Part shown: positions 25,088 to 32,586 of the stretch, one piece after another | Numbering within the stretch: position 1 is the first letter of the stretch | Layout of the letters: each line of letters starts with the position of its first letter | Origin: Plantactinospora sp. BC1 | GTDB taxonomy: Bacteria > Actinomycetota > Actinomycetes > Mycobacteriales > Micromonosporaceae | NCBI RefSeq assembly: GCF_003030345.1 | Contig: NZ_CP028158.1 | Location: 1,054,001-1,118,000, forward strand | Direction of reading: 5' to 3' | Length of the DNA stretch: 64,000 nt | Notes under the pieces: generated by a model | Database searches by the model: none | What the model saw: the letters and a program-made list of their open reading frames with translations, nothing else | What the model was told of the DNA's origin: nothing | Program-made: the position numbers and the translations under genes

Positions 25088-25129
25088 AGGGCGCCTGCCG
25101 GACGAGGTGTCTCGTCCGGCAGGCGCCCT
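25088..25129. terminator. Strong bidirectional terminator hairpin
   Basis: AGGGCGCCTGCCGGACGAG - GTGT - CTCGTCCGGCAGGCGCCCT: a perfect 19-bp stem with a 4-nt loop. It lies between the 3' ends of merR and the convergent sortase-substrate gene and can serve both. There is no T-run, which is usual in actinobacteria. Confidence 0.85.
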
Positions 25130-25166
25130 GCTACCCGCGGGTCGGCGTGCACCGCCCGCGCGATGG

Positions 25167-25793
25167 TCAACCGACCGAGGTCAGCTCCCGCGAGCGGCCC
25201 CGGTGGCGGCCCTTGGCCCGCCACGCGACCGCCACCAGCACCAGCAGCGCGCCGGCGATCAGCAACATGGTGCCGAGCGCGATCTGCGGCCCGGTGCTGC
25301 TACCGGTGACCGGCAGCGGTGGTTGCGCCTGCACGATGCTGACCGTGGTGCTCGCCACCCGACCGGTGGTGAGACCGGTCGCGGTGATGGTCACGGTGCC
25401 GGTCCGGGTGAACCGGACCCGGACCGAGAACTCCCCGGTCACGTTGGCCCGGACGGTGATCGTGGTGGGATCCCGGTACACCGTCGGCGCCTGGGCGATC
25501 GGCAGCATCGCGCCGACCCCGCCGGTGTCCACCACCGCCGCCTCGGCGCCGAGCGCCAGCGGGGTACGGGTGAAGGTGAGTCGGACGAGTTCGTTACCGC
25601 CGAACCCCGAGCCGAAGACGGTGAAGGTCTCACCCACCTCGACCGTCGGGTCGCTGACCGTCAACGCCGGCGCCTGTGGTGGGTACGGCGGTTGTGGTAG
25701 TGGTTGTGCCTGTGCGGGCGACCCCGCGATGGCGAACGCGCCCACCGTGGCGAGCGTCGCCACGGCCGAGCCGATGATGCGGGATAGCCGCAT
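25167..25793 (-). CDS. Secreted LPXTG-type sortase substrate
   Basis: 208 aa from ATG 25793 (ribosome site AGAGGA). A signal peptide MRLSRIIGSAVATLATVGAFAIA ends near AQAQ (residue ~30). A short Pro/Tyr/Gln linker is followed by one Ig-like domain (VSDPTVEVGETFTVFGSGFGG to TVTITATGL). At the C-terminus come LPVTG (160-164), a hydrophobic stretch and an Arg/Lys tail, the full cell-wall sorting signal. It should be cleaved after Thr and anchored to peptidoglycan by a sortase encoded elsewhere. It stands at the end of the surface-polysaccharide block, 69 bp after DUF4012. Confidence 0.85.
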   Translation of the reverse strand: MRLSRIIGSAVATLATVGAFAIAGSPAQAQPLPQPPYPPQAPALTVSDPTVEVGETFTVFGSGFGGNELVRLTFTRTPLALGAEAAVVDTGGVGAMLPIAQAPTVYRDPTTITVRANVTGEFSVRVRFTRTGTVTITATGLTTGRVASTTVSIVQAQPPLPVTGSSTGPQIALGTMLLIAGALLVLVAVAWRAKGRHRGRSRELTSVG

Positions 25794-25862
25794 GATGGAT
25801 CCTCTCTCTACTGATCGCATGACGTTCACAACGGATCGCATGACTTGTCCTGACGTGCCGGC

Positions 25863-27638
25863 CTACTGGCCACACGCGGGTGCGGAACTGACACGGGTGG
25901 TCCATGGGGTCGGGCCGGGAGTGAGCCACAACTCGGCTTCGCCACTGGCCTTCGGCGGGGTCAACAGCCCCATCTCCAGTACGCGGGTTCGTCCGGGTCC
26001 GACGTCGACGACCAGTACGCCGACCCGGCGCCCCCGCTCGACGCCGCCGCCCATCGGCGTCGCCTTTCCGTCCAGCCGGGCCCGCAGCGGTGAGCCGCGT
26101 ACCGGGCTGAAGACCGAGACCAGCACCCGGGCGGTGTACGGGTCGCCGGAGAGCGCGAGGCCGCGCACCGACTTGCTGAGCCCCGAGGAGGGCGCGGACG
26201 AGCGGAGCGTGAGCCGGAGGTGGAGTTCCCGGCTGCCGTCCGCCCGGCAGTCCCCGACGGTGAGTTCCGCCGAGCGGTGCAGGTAGTAGCCGAGCTTCGC
26301 CCCGCTGCCGTCGTTGAGGAAGACGCCGACGTTCTGCACCGACTCCTGCTCGGGCAGCACCCCGGCGAGCCGGCTGTCGACGAGCTCGCGCTGCTCGCCG
26401 GCGTGCGCGCTCCAGAACAGGATCCGGCGCTCGGCGACGGCGGTGTTGACCGCCTGCGCCACGGCGCGCGGGTTCACCGGACGCTTGAGCAGGGCGTCGA
26501 AGACCGCCCGGGCCGAGGCGGCGAAGTAGTTGTCCTGCTGGGCCGGCTTGTCGAGCCGGCGGTACGTGTCCGACAGCAGGGTACGCACCACCGTGGGGGC
26601 GGTGAGGGTCGGATGCCCCGGTACCGGCACCGGTCCGATGGCCTTGAGCAGGTAGGAGAGCGCGACCGGGTCGGTGGCGAGTACGCCGTCGACGGTGCCG
26701 CCACCGACCCGCCGGTACATCTCCCGGATCAGGGTGGCCGCGGTCGGGAAGTGCGGGGTGAGGTTCACGTCCGCCGGATAGATCCCGGGCAGGTCGGTGT
26801 AGAGCGCGCGCAGCTCGCGGCTCAGCGGCAGCGGCGGCTTGCCGTAGGTGTTCAGGTCGGTGGCCGGGCCCTGCTTGACCAGCTTCACCTCGCCCTTGCT
26901 GGCCCGGATGACGGCGTAGGCGCCGAAGATCCCGCCTGTGGCCCGGGGCTCGGCGAGGTTCTGGAAGACCGCGAGGTAGGTCCGGGTGCCGTTGGCGCCG
27001 AGCAGGGTGGGCAGCAGCGCGCCGCTGCGCCGGACGGCGGAGGTCACCTCGGCCAGCCGGTCCAGCTCGGCGCGCAACTGCGACACCGCGTCCCGGACCG
27101 TGGGCACGAGCCCGGAGGTCGGCACCGTCAGGATCCGGTCCCGGACCTGGTGGACGGTGCTGTCCGCCTCGACGAGCGTGGGCATCGCGCCGCGCAGGGC
27201 GGCCAGGTCGAGTCGTCCGGAGCTCGGCAGCAGCGTCTGCGGGTTGAGTTCGACCAGGGCCGGGAAGGCCCGCCGGGCGAGGTCGTCGACGCCGACCGCC
27301 AGCTCCCGGACCGCCGCCATGTTCCGGCCGCCGTACGGTGCGGAGCCGGCGGCGCGCCAGCCGACGTCACCGGTACGCGACCGGGCGGCGGCGGTCTGCT
27401 GTTGCAGCGCCTCCAGGGTGCGGCGGGCCTGCGCGGTCTCGCCGTCCAGCACCTGCTGGCTCAGCTCCCGGGCCAGGCTGGCGGCGTTCTCCAGGTGGCC
27501 ACCGGCCTGCCAGCCGCGCAGTCCGAGCCACCCGCCGGCGACGGCCAGCAGGCAGCCGACCACGAGTGCGGTGAGCAGGGCCCGGCGGAGTTGCCGCCGG
27601 ACCACTCGACGGCGCGCCGTCCGCCGTCTCGGGGACAT
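25863..27638 (-). CDS. DUF4012 membrane protein of an exopolysaccharide locus
   Basis: 591 aa from ATG 27638 (MSPRRRTARRRVV). Basic N-terminus, one membrane helix (LLTALVVGCLLAVAGGWLGL, ~22-41), then a coiled-coil region and a large extracytoplasmic domain containing TYLAVFQNLAEPRATGGIFGAYAVI and YPADVNLTPHFPTAATLI, the DUF4012 signature. In actinobacteria this family is linked to exopolysaccharide clusters, but its activity is unknown; the fold has been compared to LytR-CpsA-Psr-like surface proteins. It sits between a sortase substrate and a GT4/BY-kinase pair, all on the minus strand. Confidence 0.85.
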   Translation of the reverse strand: MSPRRRTARRRVVRRQLRRALLTALVVGCLLAVAGGWLGLRGWQAGGHLENAASLARELSQQVLDGETAQARRTLEALQQQTAAARSRTGDVGWRAAGSAPYGGRNMAAVRELAVGVDDLARRAFPALVELNPQTLLPSSGRLDLAALRGAMPTLVEADSTVHQVRDRILTVPTSGLVPTVRDAVSQLRAELDRLAEVTSAVRRSGALLPTLLGANGTRTYLAVFQNLAEPRATGGIFGAYAVIRASKGEVKLVKQGPATDLNTYGKPPLPLSRELRALYTDLPGIYPADVNLTPHFPTAATLIREMYRRVGGGTVDGVLATDPVALSYLLKAIGPVPVPGHPTLTAPTVVRTLLSDTYRRLDKPAQQDNYFAASARAVFDALLKRPVNPRAVAQAVNTAVAERRILFWSAHAGEQRELVDSRLAGVLPEQESVQNVGVFLNDGSGAKLGYYLHRSAELTVGDCRADGSRELHLRLTLRSSAPSSGLSKSVRGLALSGDPYTARVLVSVFSPVRGSPLRARLDGKATPMGGGVERGRRVGVLVVDVGPGRTRVLEMGLLTPPKASGEAELWLTPGPTPWTTRVSSAPACGQ

Positions 27639-27693
27639 GTCCCCCACTGCCACCACCGCTTTCGACTTACTCGGATGAAGTAGACACAACGCA

Positions 27694-27715
27694 GTTTGCG
27701 CCTATATCTCTATAG
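27694..27715 (-). promoter_or_regulatory. AT-rich promoter-like element shared with the 47.4 kb glycosyltransferase
   Basis: GTTTGCGCCTATATCTCTATAG lies 56 bp before the DUF4012 start, in a low-GC gap (27690-27790). A similar GTTATACGCCTATC... element is 72 bp before the minus-strand glycosyltransferase at 47317. The common part is GTTnnnCGCCTAT. Function is inferred only from position and likeness. Confidence 0.3.
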
Positions 27716-27834
27716 CACGGTGGAGAGTTCGTGGTTGGTATTTCAAGGGGTCTTATGATGCTTTTGCACTTTTATAGTGAGAAAGCCTCACGAACCGGGC
27801 AGAGGATCATTGCCGCGTCGCGCGAAGACCCAGG

Positions 27835-29082
27835 TCAACGCCGTCGCCGGCTGACCGCCGCCTCGGCCAGCATCTGTTCCATCTGATCGACACCGGTCCG
27901 CAGCGACATCCGGGACAGGTAACTGTCCCGGGCCCGCTGTGCCATCTCCGCACGGGCGTTACTCGGGATCACCGCGGCCAGGGCGAACCGGTCCGCCAAC
28001 GCCTGCCAGTCCTCCGGCGGGCAGGAGAGCCCGGCCCGGGCCCGCTCCACCAGGTCGGCGGTGTCCCCACCGGCGGAGGCGACCACCGGCGCCCCGGCGC
28101 TCAGCGCCGCCTGCAACTTCGCCGGCACCGCACCGCGCAGCGCCGGAAGGTCCCGCAGCAGCACGAGCTGGTATTCGGCGGCGGCGTACAGGTCGGCCAT
28201 CTCGGCCGGTGGACGCCAGCCGAGGAACCGGACGTTTGTCGCGCCGAGTTCCTCGGCGAGCTGCCGGGACTGCCGCTCCTCCGGCCCGGACCCGACCAGT
28301 ACCAGATCCAGGTCGATCTTGCCGTTGACCGCCGCGGCGGCCCGGACCGCCGTGTCGACGCGCTGGAACGGGCCCATCGTGCCGGCGTGCATCACCGTGG
28401 TGATCCCCCGGTGCCCGATCGCCCGCCGGGCCGCCGGGGTGGTGCCCATCGGCCGGAACAGCCGCTCGTCGGTCCAGTTCAGCACCACCCGCACCCGCTC
28501 CGGATCGGCGCCCCGCTCGATCACCACGTCCCGCATCGAGGGCGAGATCACCGCGATCCCAGCCGCCGAACGGTAGATCGCCCGCATCGTGCGGGTGAGC
28601 AGCCCGTGGGTGAACCCGGCCGAGGAGTCCCGCCCCGCCTCACCGGGCGGCGGCGTCACCCCCTCCGGCCAGATGTCCTGGACGTGCACCACCGCCGGCA
28701 CCCGGCGCAGCATCCGGAGCAGCGCCGCCGCCGCGTACGCGCCGGCCGGCGGGAAGTGGACGTAGAGCGCGTCCACCCCGGCCAGGAACCCGGGGGCGGC
28801 CAGCGCACTGCTCATCGCGTACGTGAGCTGCCGCGCCGCCCGCCGGGCCGCCGTACCGTCGTGGCTGGCGTACGCCGGCACCCGCCGGACGAGCACCCCG
28901 CCCTCGTCGGTCTGGTGCCGCCACCGCTGCCGGTAACCCGGGTAGACCTGGCCGGTCGGATGGTTCGGGAACCCGGTGAGCACCCGCACCTCGTGGCCGC
29001 GTGCGGCCAGCTCCTCGGCCAGGCAGCCCGGTATGAAGGCGGGCTCCGGCGGAAACCAGTACGAGATAATGCCGATCTTCAT
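27835..29082 (-). CDS. GT4-family glycosyltransferase (WbuB-like)
   Basis: 415 aa from ATG 29082 with GGGGGA as ribosome site. N-terminal KIGIISYWFPPEPAFIPGCLAEELAARGHEVRVLTGFPNHP is the acceptor-side Rossmann of WbuB-type enzymes. The C-terminal donor domain has VMHAGTMGPFQRVD, VRFLGWRPPAEM and PAKLQAALSAGAPVVAS (the E is replaced by Q-A in the usual KxxE-ALA stretch). It probably adds an amino-sugar to a lipid-linked polysaccharide precursor. It follows the tyrosine kinase gene by 40 bp and is likely cotranscribed. Confidence 0.85.
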   Translation of the reverse strand: MKIGIISYWFPPEPAFIPGCLAEELAARGHEVRVLTGFPNHPTGQVYPGYRQRWRHQTDEGGVLVRRVPAYASHDGTAARRAARQLTYAMSSALAAPGFLAGVDALYVHFPPAGAYAAAALLRMLRRVPAVVHVQDIWPEGVTPPPGEAGRDSSAGFTHGLLTRTMRAIYRSAAGIAVISPSMRDVVIERGADPERVRVVLNWTDERLFRPMGTTPAARRAIGHRGITTVMHAGTMGPFQRVDTAVRAAAAVNGKIDLDLVLVGSGPEERQSRQLAEELGATNVRFLGWRPPAEMADLYAAAEYQLVLLRDLPALRGAVPAKLQAALSAGAPVVASAGGDTADLVERARAGLSCPPEDWQALADRFALAAVIPSNARAEMAQRARDSYLSRMSLRTGVDQMEQMLAEAAVSRRRR

Positions 29083-29122
29083 TTCTCATCCCCCGATCAC
29101 CCCGCGACCGGGCGAGCCCGCG

Positions 29123-30601
29123 TCATCGCGGTACCCGGTCGAGCTCCTCCGTGTTGTCCGCGGACGTGGCGGCCACGGCGTCGGTCGGGGGGACGCGCAC
29201 CGGGTCGGCGGCGGGTGACGCCTCGCCACGGGTGGCGAGAAGCCTCTCCACCGGCGCACCCTTGCGGTACGCCCGGTACTGCTCGACGTCGATCTTGTTT
29301 TCCTTCGACATGTTCAGCACGCAGCCGAGCACCCGGGCGGAGACTGAGTGCAGCGCCTGCGCGGCGGCGGCGGTCTGCGCGCTCGGGGTCTTGCCCTGCC
29401 GGGCCACCAGCAGCGCACCGTCGGCCTGCACCGCGACCACCACGCCGTCGGTAAAGGCCAGCAGCGGCGGGGTGTCGATGATGACGATGTCGGTCAGCTC
29501 GCGCAGCGACAGCAGCAGGTCGGCCATGGCCTTCGAGCCGAGCAGCTCGCTCGGGTTCGGTGGCACCGAGCCGCCCGGCAGCACCAGCAGGGACTTGTCG
29601 CCCCACGGTTGCAGCACGTCCTCGACCGCCACCTCGCCGATCAGCACGTCGGTCAGGCCGGCGCCGGAGCCGATCCCGAGATAGCCGGCGACCCGGGGCC
29701 GACGCAGGTCCGCGTCGACCAGCAGTACCTGCCAGCCCGCCTCGGCGAGCGTGATCGCCAGGTTGCAGGCGAGCGTGGACTTCCCCTCGGCCTGCACCGC
29801 GCTGGTCACCGCGATGACCCGGGCCGGCTCCTGGGCGTCCACGAAGCGCAGGTTGGTTCGGAGTTTCCGCATCGCCTCGGCCCGGGCCGTCTGCGCCGCC
29901 GTACCGACGATCAGCGGGTTCGACCGGGCATGCCCGTCGTACGGGATGCTGCCGAGCAGCGGCGCCGAGGTCGCCTCCTGGAGCGTCTCGCCGTCCCGGA
30001 AGGTGGTGTCGGTCAGCCCGCGCAACACGGAGAGCGCGGCGCCGAGCACCAGCCCGAAGACTCCGGCCAGCACGAGGTTGCGGACCGGCCGGGGTGAGAC
30101 CGGTTCGGCGTTCACCCGGGGGCCGCCGACCACCTCGATCTTGATCGGTGGTTCCTTGGCCCCGGGCGGGGTCTCGATGCTGTGCACGAGTTTCACGAAG
30201 TGCGCCGCCAGTGCCTCGGTGAGGCGCAGCGCCCGGGCCTGGTCGGTGTCGGTGACCGTCGCGGAGAGCAGGACCGTGTCCGCCTCGACCCGCGCGCTGA
30301 CCCGGGACCGTACCTCGTCCGCGGTGAGCCCGACCCGTTCCTCCGCCGCGACGGTCTGCGCCAACCGGTCGCTGCTGAGCAGGTCGACGTACGACTTGAC
30401 CCGCTGCTGGAGGAAGAGGCTGCCCTGGTACGCGTCGGTCATGCCCTGCCCGGAGGAGGTGACGAAGAAGGTCACCGAGGAGGCGTACTGCGGGGTCGCC
30501 CGTACCGTGACGAACCCGGCGAGGCCCAGCGCGACCATGACGGTCGCGAGTACCACCCACCAGCGTTGGCGCAGCGCGCGCAGGTAAGTGTGCAGATCCA
30601 T
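29123..30601 (-). CDS. Polysaccharide co-polymerase / BY-type tyrosine autokinase
   Basis: 492 aa. The Wzz-like N-terminal part has two membrane helices (~14-34 and ~175-193) around an extracellular domain. The cytoplasmic kinase domain has Walker A TSAVQAEGKST (266-276), A' VLLVDADLRRP (292-302) and B IVIIDTPP (~356-363). The C-terminal tail has only the two tyrosines of EQYRAYRK, not the usual cluster, so autophosphorylation may be limited. It controls chain length and export of an exopolysaccharide by Wzx/Wzy; the polymerase and flippase are not in this window. It is the first gene of the minus-strand block and follows a low-GC promoter region. Confidence 0.88.
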   Translation of the reverse strand: MDLHTYLRALRQRWWVVLATVMVALGLAGFVTVRATPQYASSVTFFVTSSGQGMTDAYQGSLFLQQRVKSYVDLLSSDRLAQTVAAEERVGLTADEVRSRVSARVEADTVLLSATVTDTDQARALRLTEALAAHFVKLVHSIETPPGAKEPPIKIEVVGGPRVNAEPVSPRPVRNLVLAGVFGLVLGAALSVLRGLTDTTFRDGETLQEATSAPLLGSIPYDGHARSNPLIVGTAAQTARAEAMRKLRTNLRFVDAQEPARVIAVTSAVQAEGKSTLACNLAITLAEAGWQVLLVDADLRRPRVAGYLGIGSGAGLTDVLIGEVAVEDVLQPWGDKSLLVLPGGSVPPNPSELLGSKAMADLLLSLRELTDIVIIDTPPLLAFTDGVVVAVQADGALLVARQGKTPSAQTAAAAQALHSVSARVLGCVLNMSKENKIDVEQYRAYRKGAPVERLLATRGEASPAADPVRVPPTDAVAATSADNTEELDRVPR

Positions 30602-30988
30602 CAGCCCCGGCCTTCCGTCTCAGCACCAACCGGTCAGGGGTGCCGAAGACATCTAATGATCACGAAAAATGCGACAGTATGAAAAAGTTCCGACTTGTCG
30701 CGTCACAGTTCCTACCGAATGTAGATGATTGAGCGCCCTCAGTAGTCGCAGTCGGGCCAATACCGTCGGATAAGTACCGGCGGCGTGTCCACGAAGCGCC
30801 GGAGCGGAGGCGCCGTCAGCTAGCCGGGACGGAACGGCAGGAACGGGGCCGACAGCCCCGCCGACAGCCGGGGACGGGCGGTCGGGACGGCGGCGGCTGC
30901 TGCGGCTGCTGCGGCGGTGGCGGGAAAGGCGACGGAAAGACGACGGCGCCGGCCAAACCTGGCCGGCGCCGTCGATGGTGTCCGGGAC
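30602..30988. other. 387-bp gap with the promoter region of the polysaccharide block
   Basis: The part from 30650 to 30770 is clearly less GC-rich than its surroundings (for example GATCACGAAAAATGCGACAG) and lies upstream of the tyrosine-kinase start, so it probably holds the block's promoter. From about 30780 to 30940 it is GC-rich and simple (GCTGCGGCTGCTGCGGC). The terminator of the next gene is at 30941-30974. Confidence 0.5.
30941..30974 (-). terminator. Terminator after the 30.99 kb small gene
   Basis: CGACGGCGCCGGCCA - AACC - TGGCCGGCGCCGTCG: a perfect 15-bp stem and 4-nt loop, 14 bp beyond the stop of the minus-strand small gene. Confidence 0.85.
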
Positions 30989-31204
30989 TCAACGCGTCGG
31001 GGGCCGCTCCCCGCCCTCGTCCGCCTCGTCCACCTGGTCCGAGTCGGCGAGCGCCTCCCGAAACTCGCGCGACAGGTCCGAGCCGGGCACGGCGACGTCC
31101 TCGGCCTCCTCGGCGACCACGTCCCGCTTGTGCGGCCGTTCCGGCTCGGGCAACGCCACGTCGCCAGCGAACCCGTACTCGTTCGGCTCATCGTGCCTGG
31201 TCAT
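30989..31204 (-). CDS. Small acidic hypothetical protein
   Basis: 71 aa from ATG 31204 with GAGGATC as ribosome site; the frame is open upstream but without likely content. Composition is strongly acidic (many E/D) with the middle PERPHKRDVVAEEAEDVAVPGSDLSREFREAL. No family recognised. Followed 14 bp later by a perfect hairpin terminator, which supports a real gene. It lies just downstream of the manganese exporter gene but is separated from it by a probable terminator. Confidence 0.6.
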   Translation of the reverse strand: MTRHDEPNEYGFAGDVALPEPERPHKRDVVAEEAEDVAVPGSDLSREFREALADSDQVDEADEGGERPPTR

Positions 31205-31266
31205 GCAGTGATCCTCCGTTCGGGCCACACTCCGCCGGACAGCCCGCTGGCCGTCGAAACAGCTAC

Positions 31267-31297
31267 CCGGATCCCGGCCGTCCCACACCGGGATCGG
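31267..31297 (-). terminator. Probable terminator of the manganese exporter gene
   Basis: CCGGATCCCG (31267-31276) and CGGGATCGG (31289-31297) pair with one bulge across a 12-nt loop, directly at the stop of the minus-strand gene at 31298. Confidence 0.5.
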
Positions 31298-31885
31298 TCA
31301 GGTCAGTTGGTGGACCGCGTCCACCAGCAGCCAGACGCCGCAGATTCCGAAGAGCGCGCTGGCGCCGTACCGGATGGTCTTCTCCGGCAGGCGGCGGCCG
31401 AGGAGCCGGCCGACGCCGATGGCCAGGGCGTCGGCGGCGACCATGCCGACGGTGGAGCCGAGCCAGGTGCCGAACCAACCGTGCTGGGTGGCCAGGGTGA
31501 TCGTCGCCAGCATGGTCTTGTCGCCGAGTTCGGCCAGGAAGAAGGCGATCGAGACCGCGATGATCGCGGAACGGCGGGTCCGTTCCGCCTTGCGCCGCTC
31601 CTCCTCGGTGAGCGAGTCGCCGCGCAGCGTCCAGAGCCCGAAGCCGAGGAAGGCCAGCCCGGCGACCAGGGCGATCCAGCCGGTGGGGAGCGCGGCGCCG
31701 AGCCCGACGCCGAGGGCGACCGAGGCCAGGTGCACGACCGAGGTCGCCACGGTGATCCCGATGATCACCGGTAACGCCTTGAACCGGGTGGCGAAGGTCA
31801 ACGCCATCAACTGCGACTTGTCGCCCAACTCGGCCACGAAGATGACGCCGAAGCTGATCGCCAAGGCGGTGTTGAAGTCCTCCAT
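31298..31885 (-). CDS. TMEM165/GDT1-family manganese exporter
   Basis: 195 aa from ATG 31885 (ribosome site GGAAGGG); the frame upstream to 32464 is rejected because it runs through the riboswitch. Two homologous halves of about three helices each carry the signature E-x-G-D-K-[ST]: VAELGDKSQLMAL (18-30) and LAELGDKTMLATI (118-129). An internal hydrophilic loop (LTEEERRKAERTRR) separates them. The family (also called UPF0016/MneA) moves Mn2+ or Ca2+ out of the cytoplasm. The upstream yybP-ykoY aptamer fits a manganese role well: high Mn2+ should raise its expression. Confidence 0.9.
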   Translation of the reverse strand: MEDFNTALAISFGVIFVAELGDKSQLMALTFATRFKALPVIIGITVATSVVHLASVALGVGLGAALPTGWIALVAGLAFLGFGLWTLRGDSLTEEERRKAERTRRSAIIAVSIAFFLAELGDKTMLATITLATQHGWFGTWLGSTVGMVAADALAIGVGRLLGRRLPEKTIRYGASALFGICGVWLLVDAVHQLT

Positions 31886-31923
31886 GTCACCCTTCCCGGT
31901 CGATGCCGGGCGGGGGCGTGGGC

Positions 31924-32052
31924 GACCTCGACCCGGCATTACTGCCTGAGTCGAAGGTCTCGCCCGCCCCACCGGGGTGAGGCCGCGTGGCCGGGTGCGC
32001 GACGCGCGCACACCAGTATGTCGACCACGACGTTGGGAGCTACTCCCCTTCG
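31924..32052 (-). promoter_or_regulatory. yybP-ykoY manganese riboswitch with expression platform
   Basis: Read on the minus strand: CGAAGGGGAGTAGCTCCC opens the aptamer (from 32052), GTCGACATACTGG follows, a variable GC-rich arm comes next, and GCGAGACCTTCGACTC closes it. These match the yybP-ykoY consensus (GGGGAGTAGC, GTCAACATACTGG, GAGACCTTTGAC). P1 is CGAAGG (32052-32047) with CCTTCG (31957-31952). Downstream GACCT-T-CGACTC-A-GGCA - GTAA - TGCC-GGGTCG-AGGTC (31959-31924) forms a rival hairpin that shares the P1 3' strand, a ready switch. The exporter ATG is 39 bp further. Known class; the Mn2+ response is from the family. Confidence 0.9.
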
Positions 32053-32064
32053 CTGCCGACGACC

Positions 32065-32211
32065 CTACCCGAGTACGCCGGGCGGCGCCCACGCACCCTC
32101 GGCCGCCGCGACCACCCGCCCGGCGACCTCCTGCTGCACCTGGGCCAGGACCGCGTGGAACAGCGCCGCCCTGCCGTCGAAGTGGTGGTAGAGCGCGCCC
32201 TTGGTGACCGG
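32065..32211 (-). pseudogene. tetR fragment, 5' end deleted
   Basis: The minus-strand frame reads [40 protein letters not shown], the end of a TetR recognition helix and the start of the ligand domain, and then stops after PPGVLG at 32065. Everything before [10 protein letters not shown] is not TetR-like; instead the opposite strand carries a VOC gene from the same point. The C-terminal ~130 residues are missing as well. It is a remnant of about 49 codons, 13 bp from the manganese aptamer. Confidence 0.75.
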
Positions 32212-32557
32212 GTTGCTCGGCTTCGAGCCGACCTTCGGGGCCGACTGGTACGTCAGCCTCCGGCGTCCGGGCCCGGCAGGGTACGAACTCGCACTCCTCG
32301 CCCACGACCACCCGACGCTCCCCGAGGCGTACCGCACCCCGGCGCGGGGACTGCTGCTCAACGTCGAGGTGACCGACGTCGACGCCGAGTGGCGGCGACT
32401 CGTCCTCGACGCGGGACTCCCCGCCGAACTGGAACTGCGCAGCGAGGACTTCGGGCAGCGGCACTTCATCGTGGCCGACCCGAACGGGGTACTGATCGAC
32501 GTCATCACCCCGATCCCGCCCACCGCGACCTACCCGGAGCAGTACGTCGAGAGCTGA
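32201..32557 (+). pseudogene. VOC-family gene, 5' end deleted
   Basis: From 32210 the frame reads [38 protein letters not shown] and continues normally to [22 protein letters not shown] and a stop at 32557. Homologs of this VOC group normally start ~20 residues earlier with the first beta strand and a ...xxSRDFYxxLLGFEP segment, which is absent; only a TTG at 32201 could start it. The missing first strand includes a metal ligand, so I call it a broken gene, though a shortened product cannot be excluded. Confidence 0.65.
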
Positions 32558-32586
32558 CCGGACACCGCCGCGACCCTCGGCCCGGC

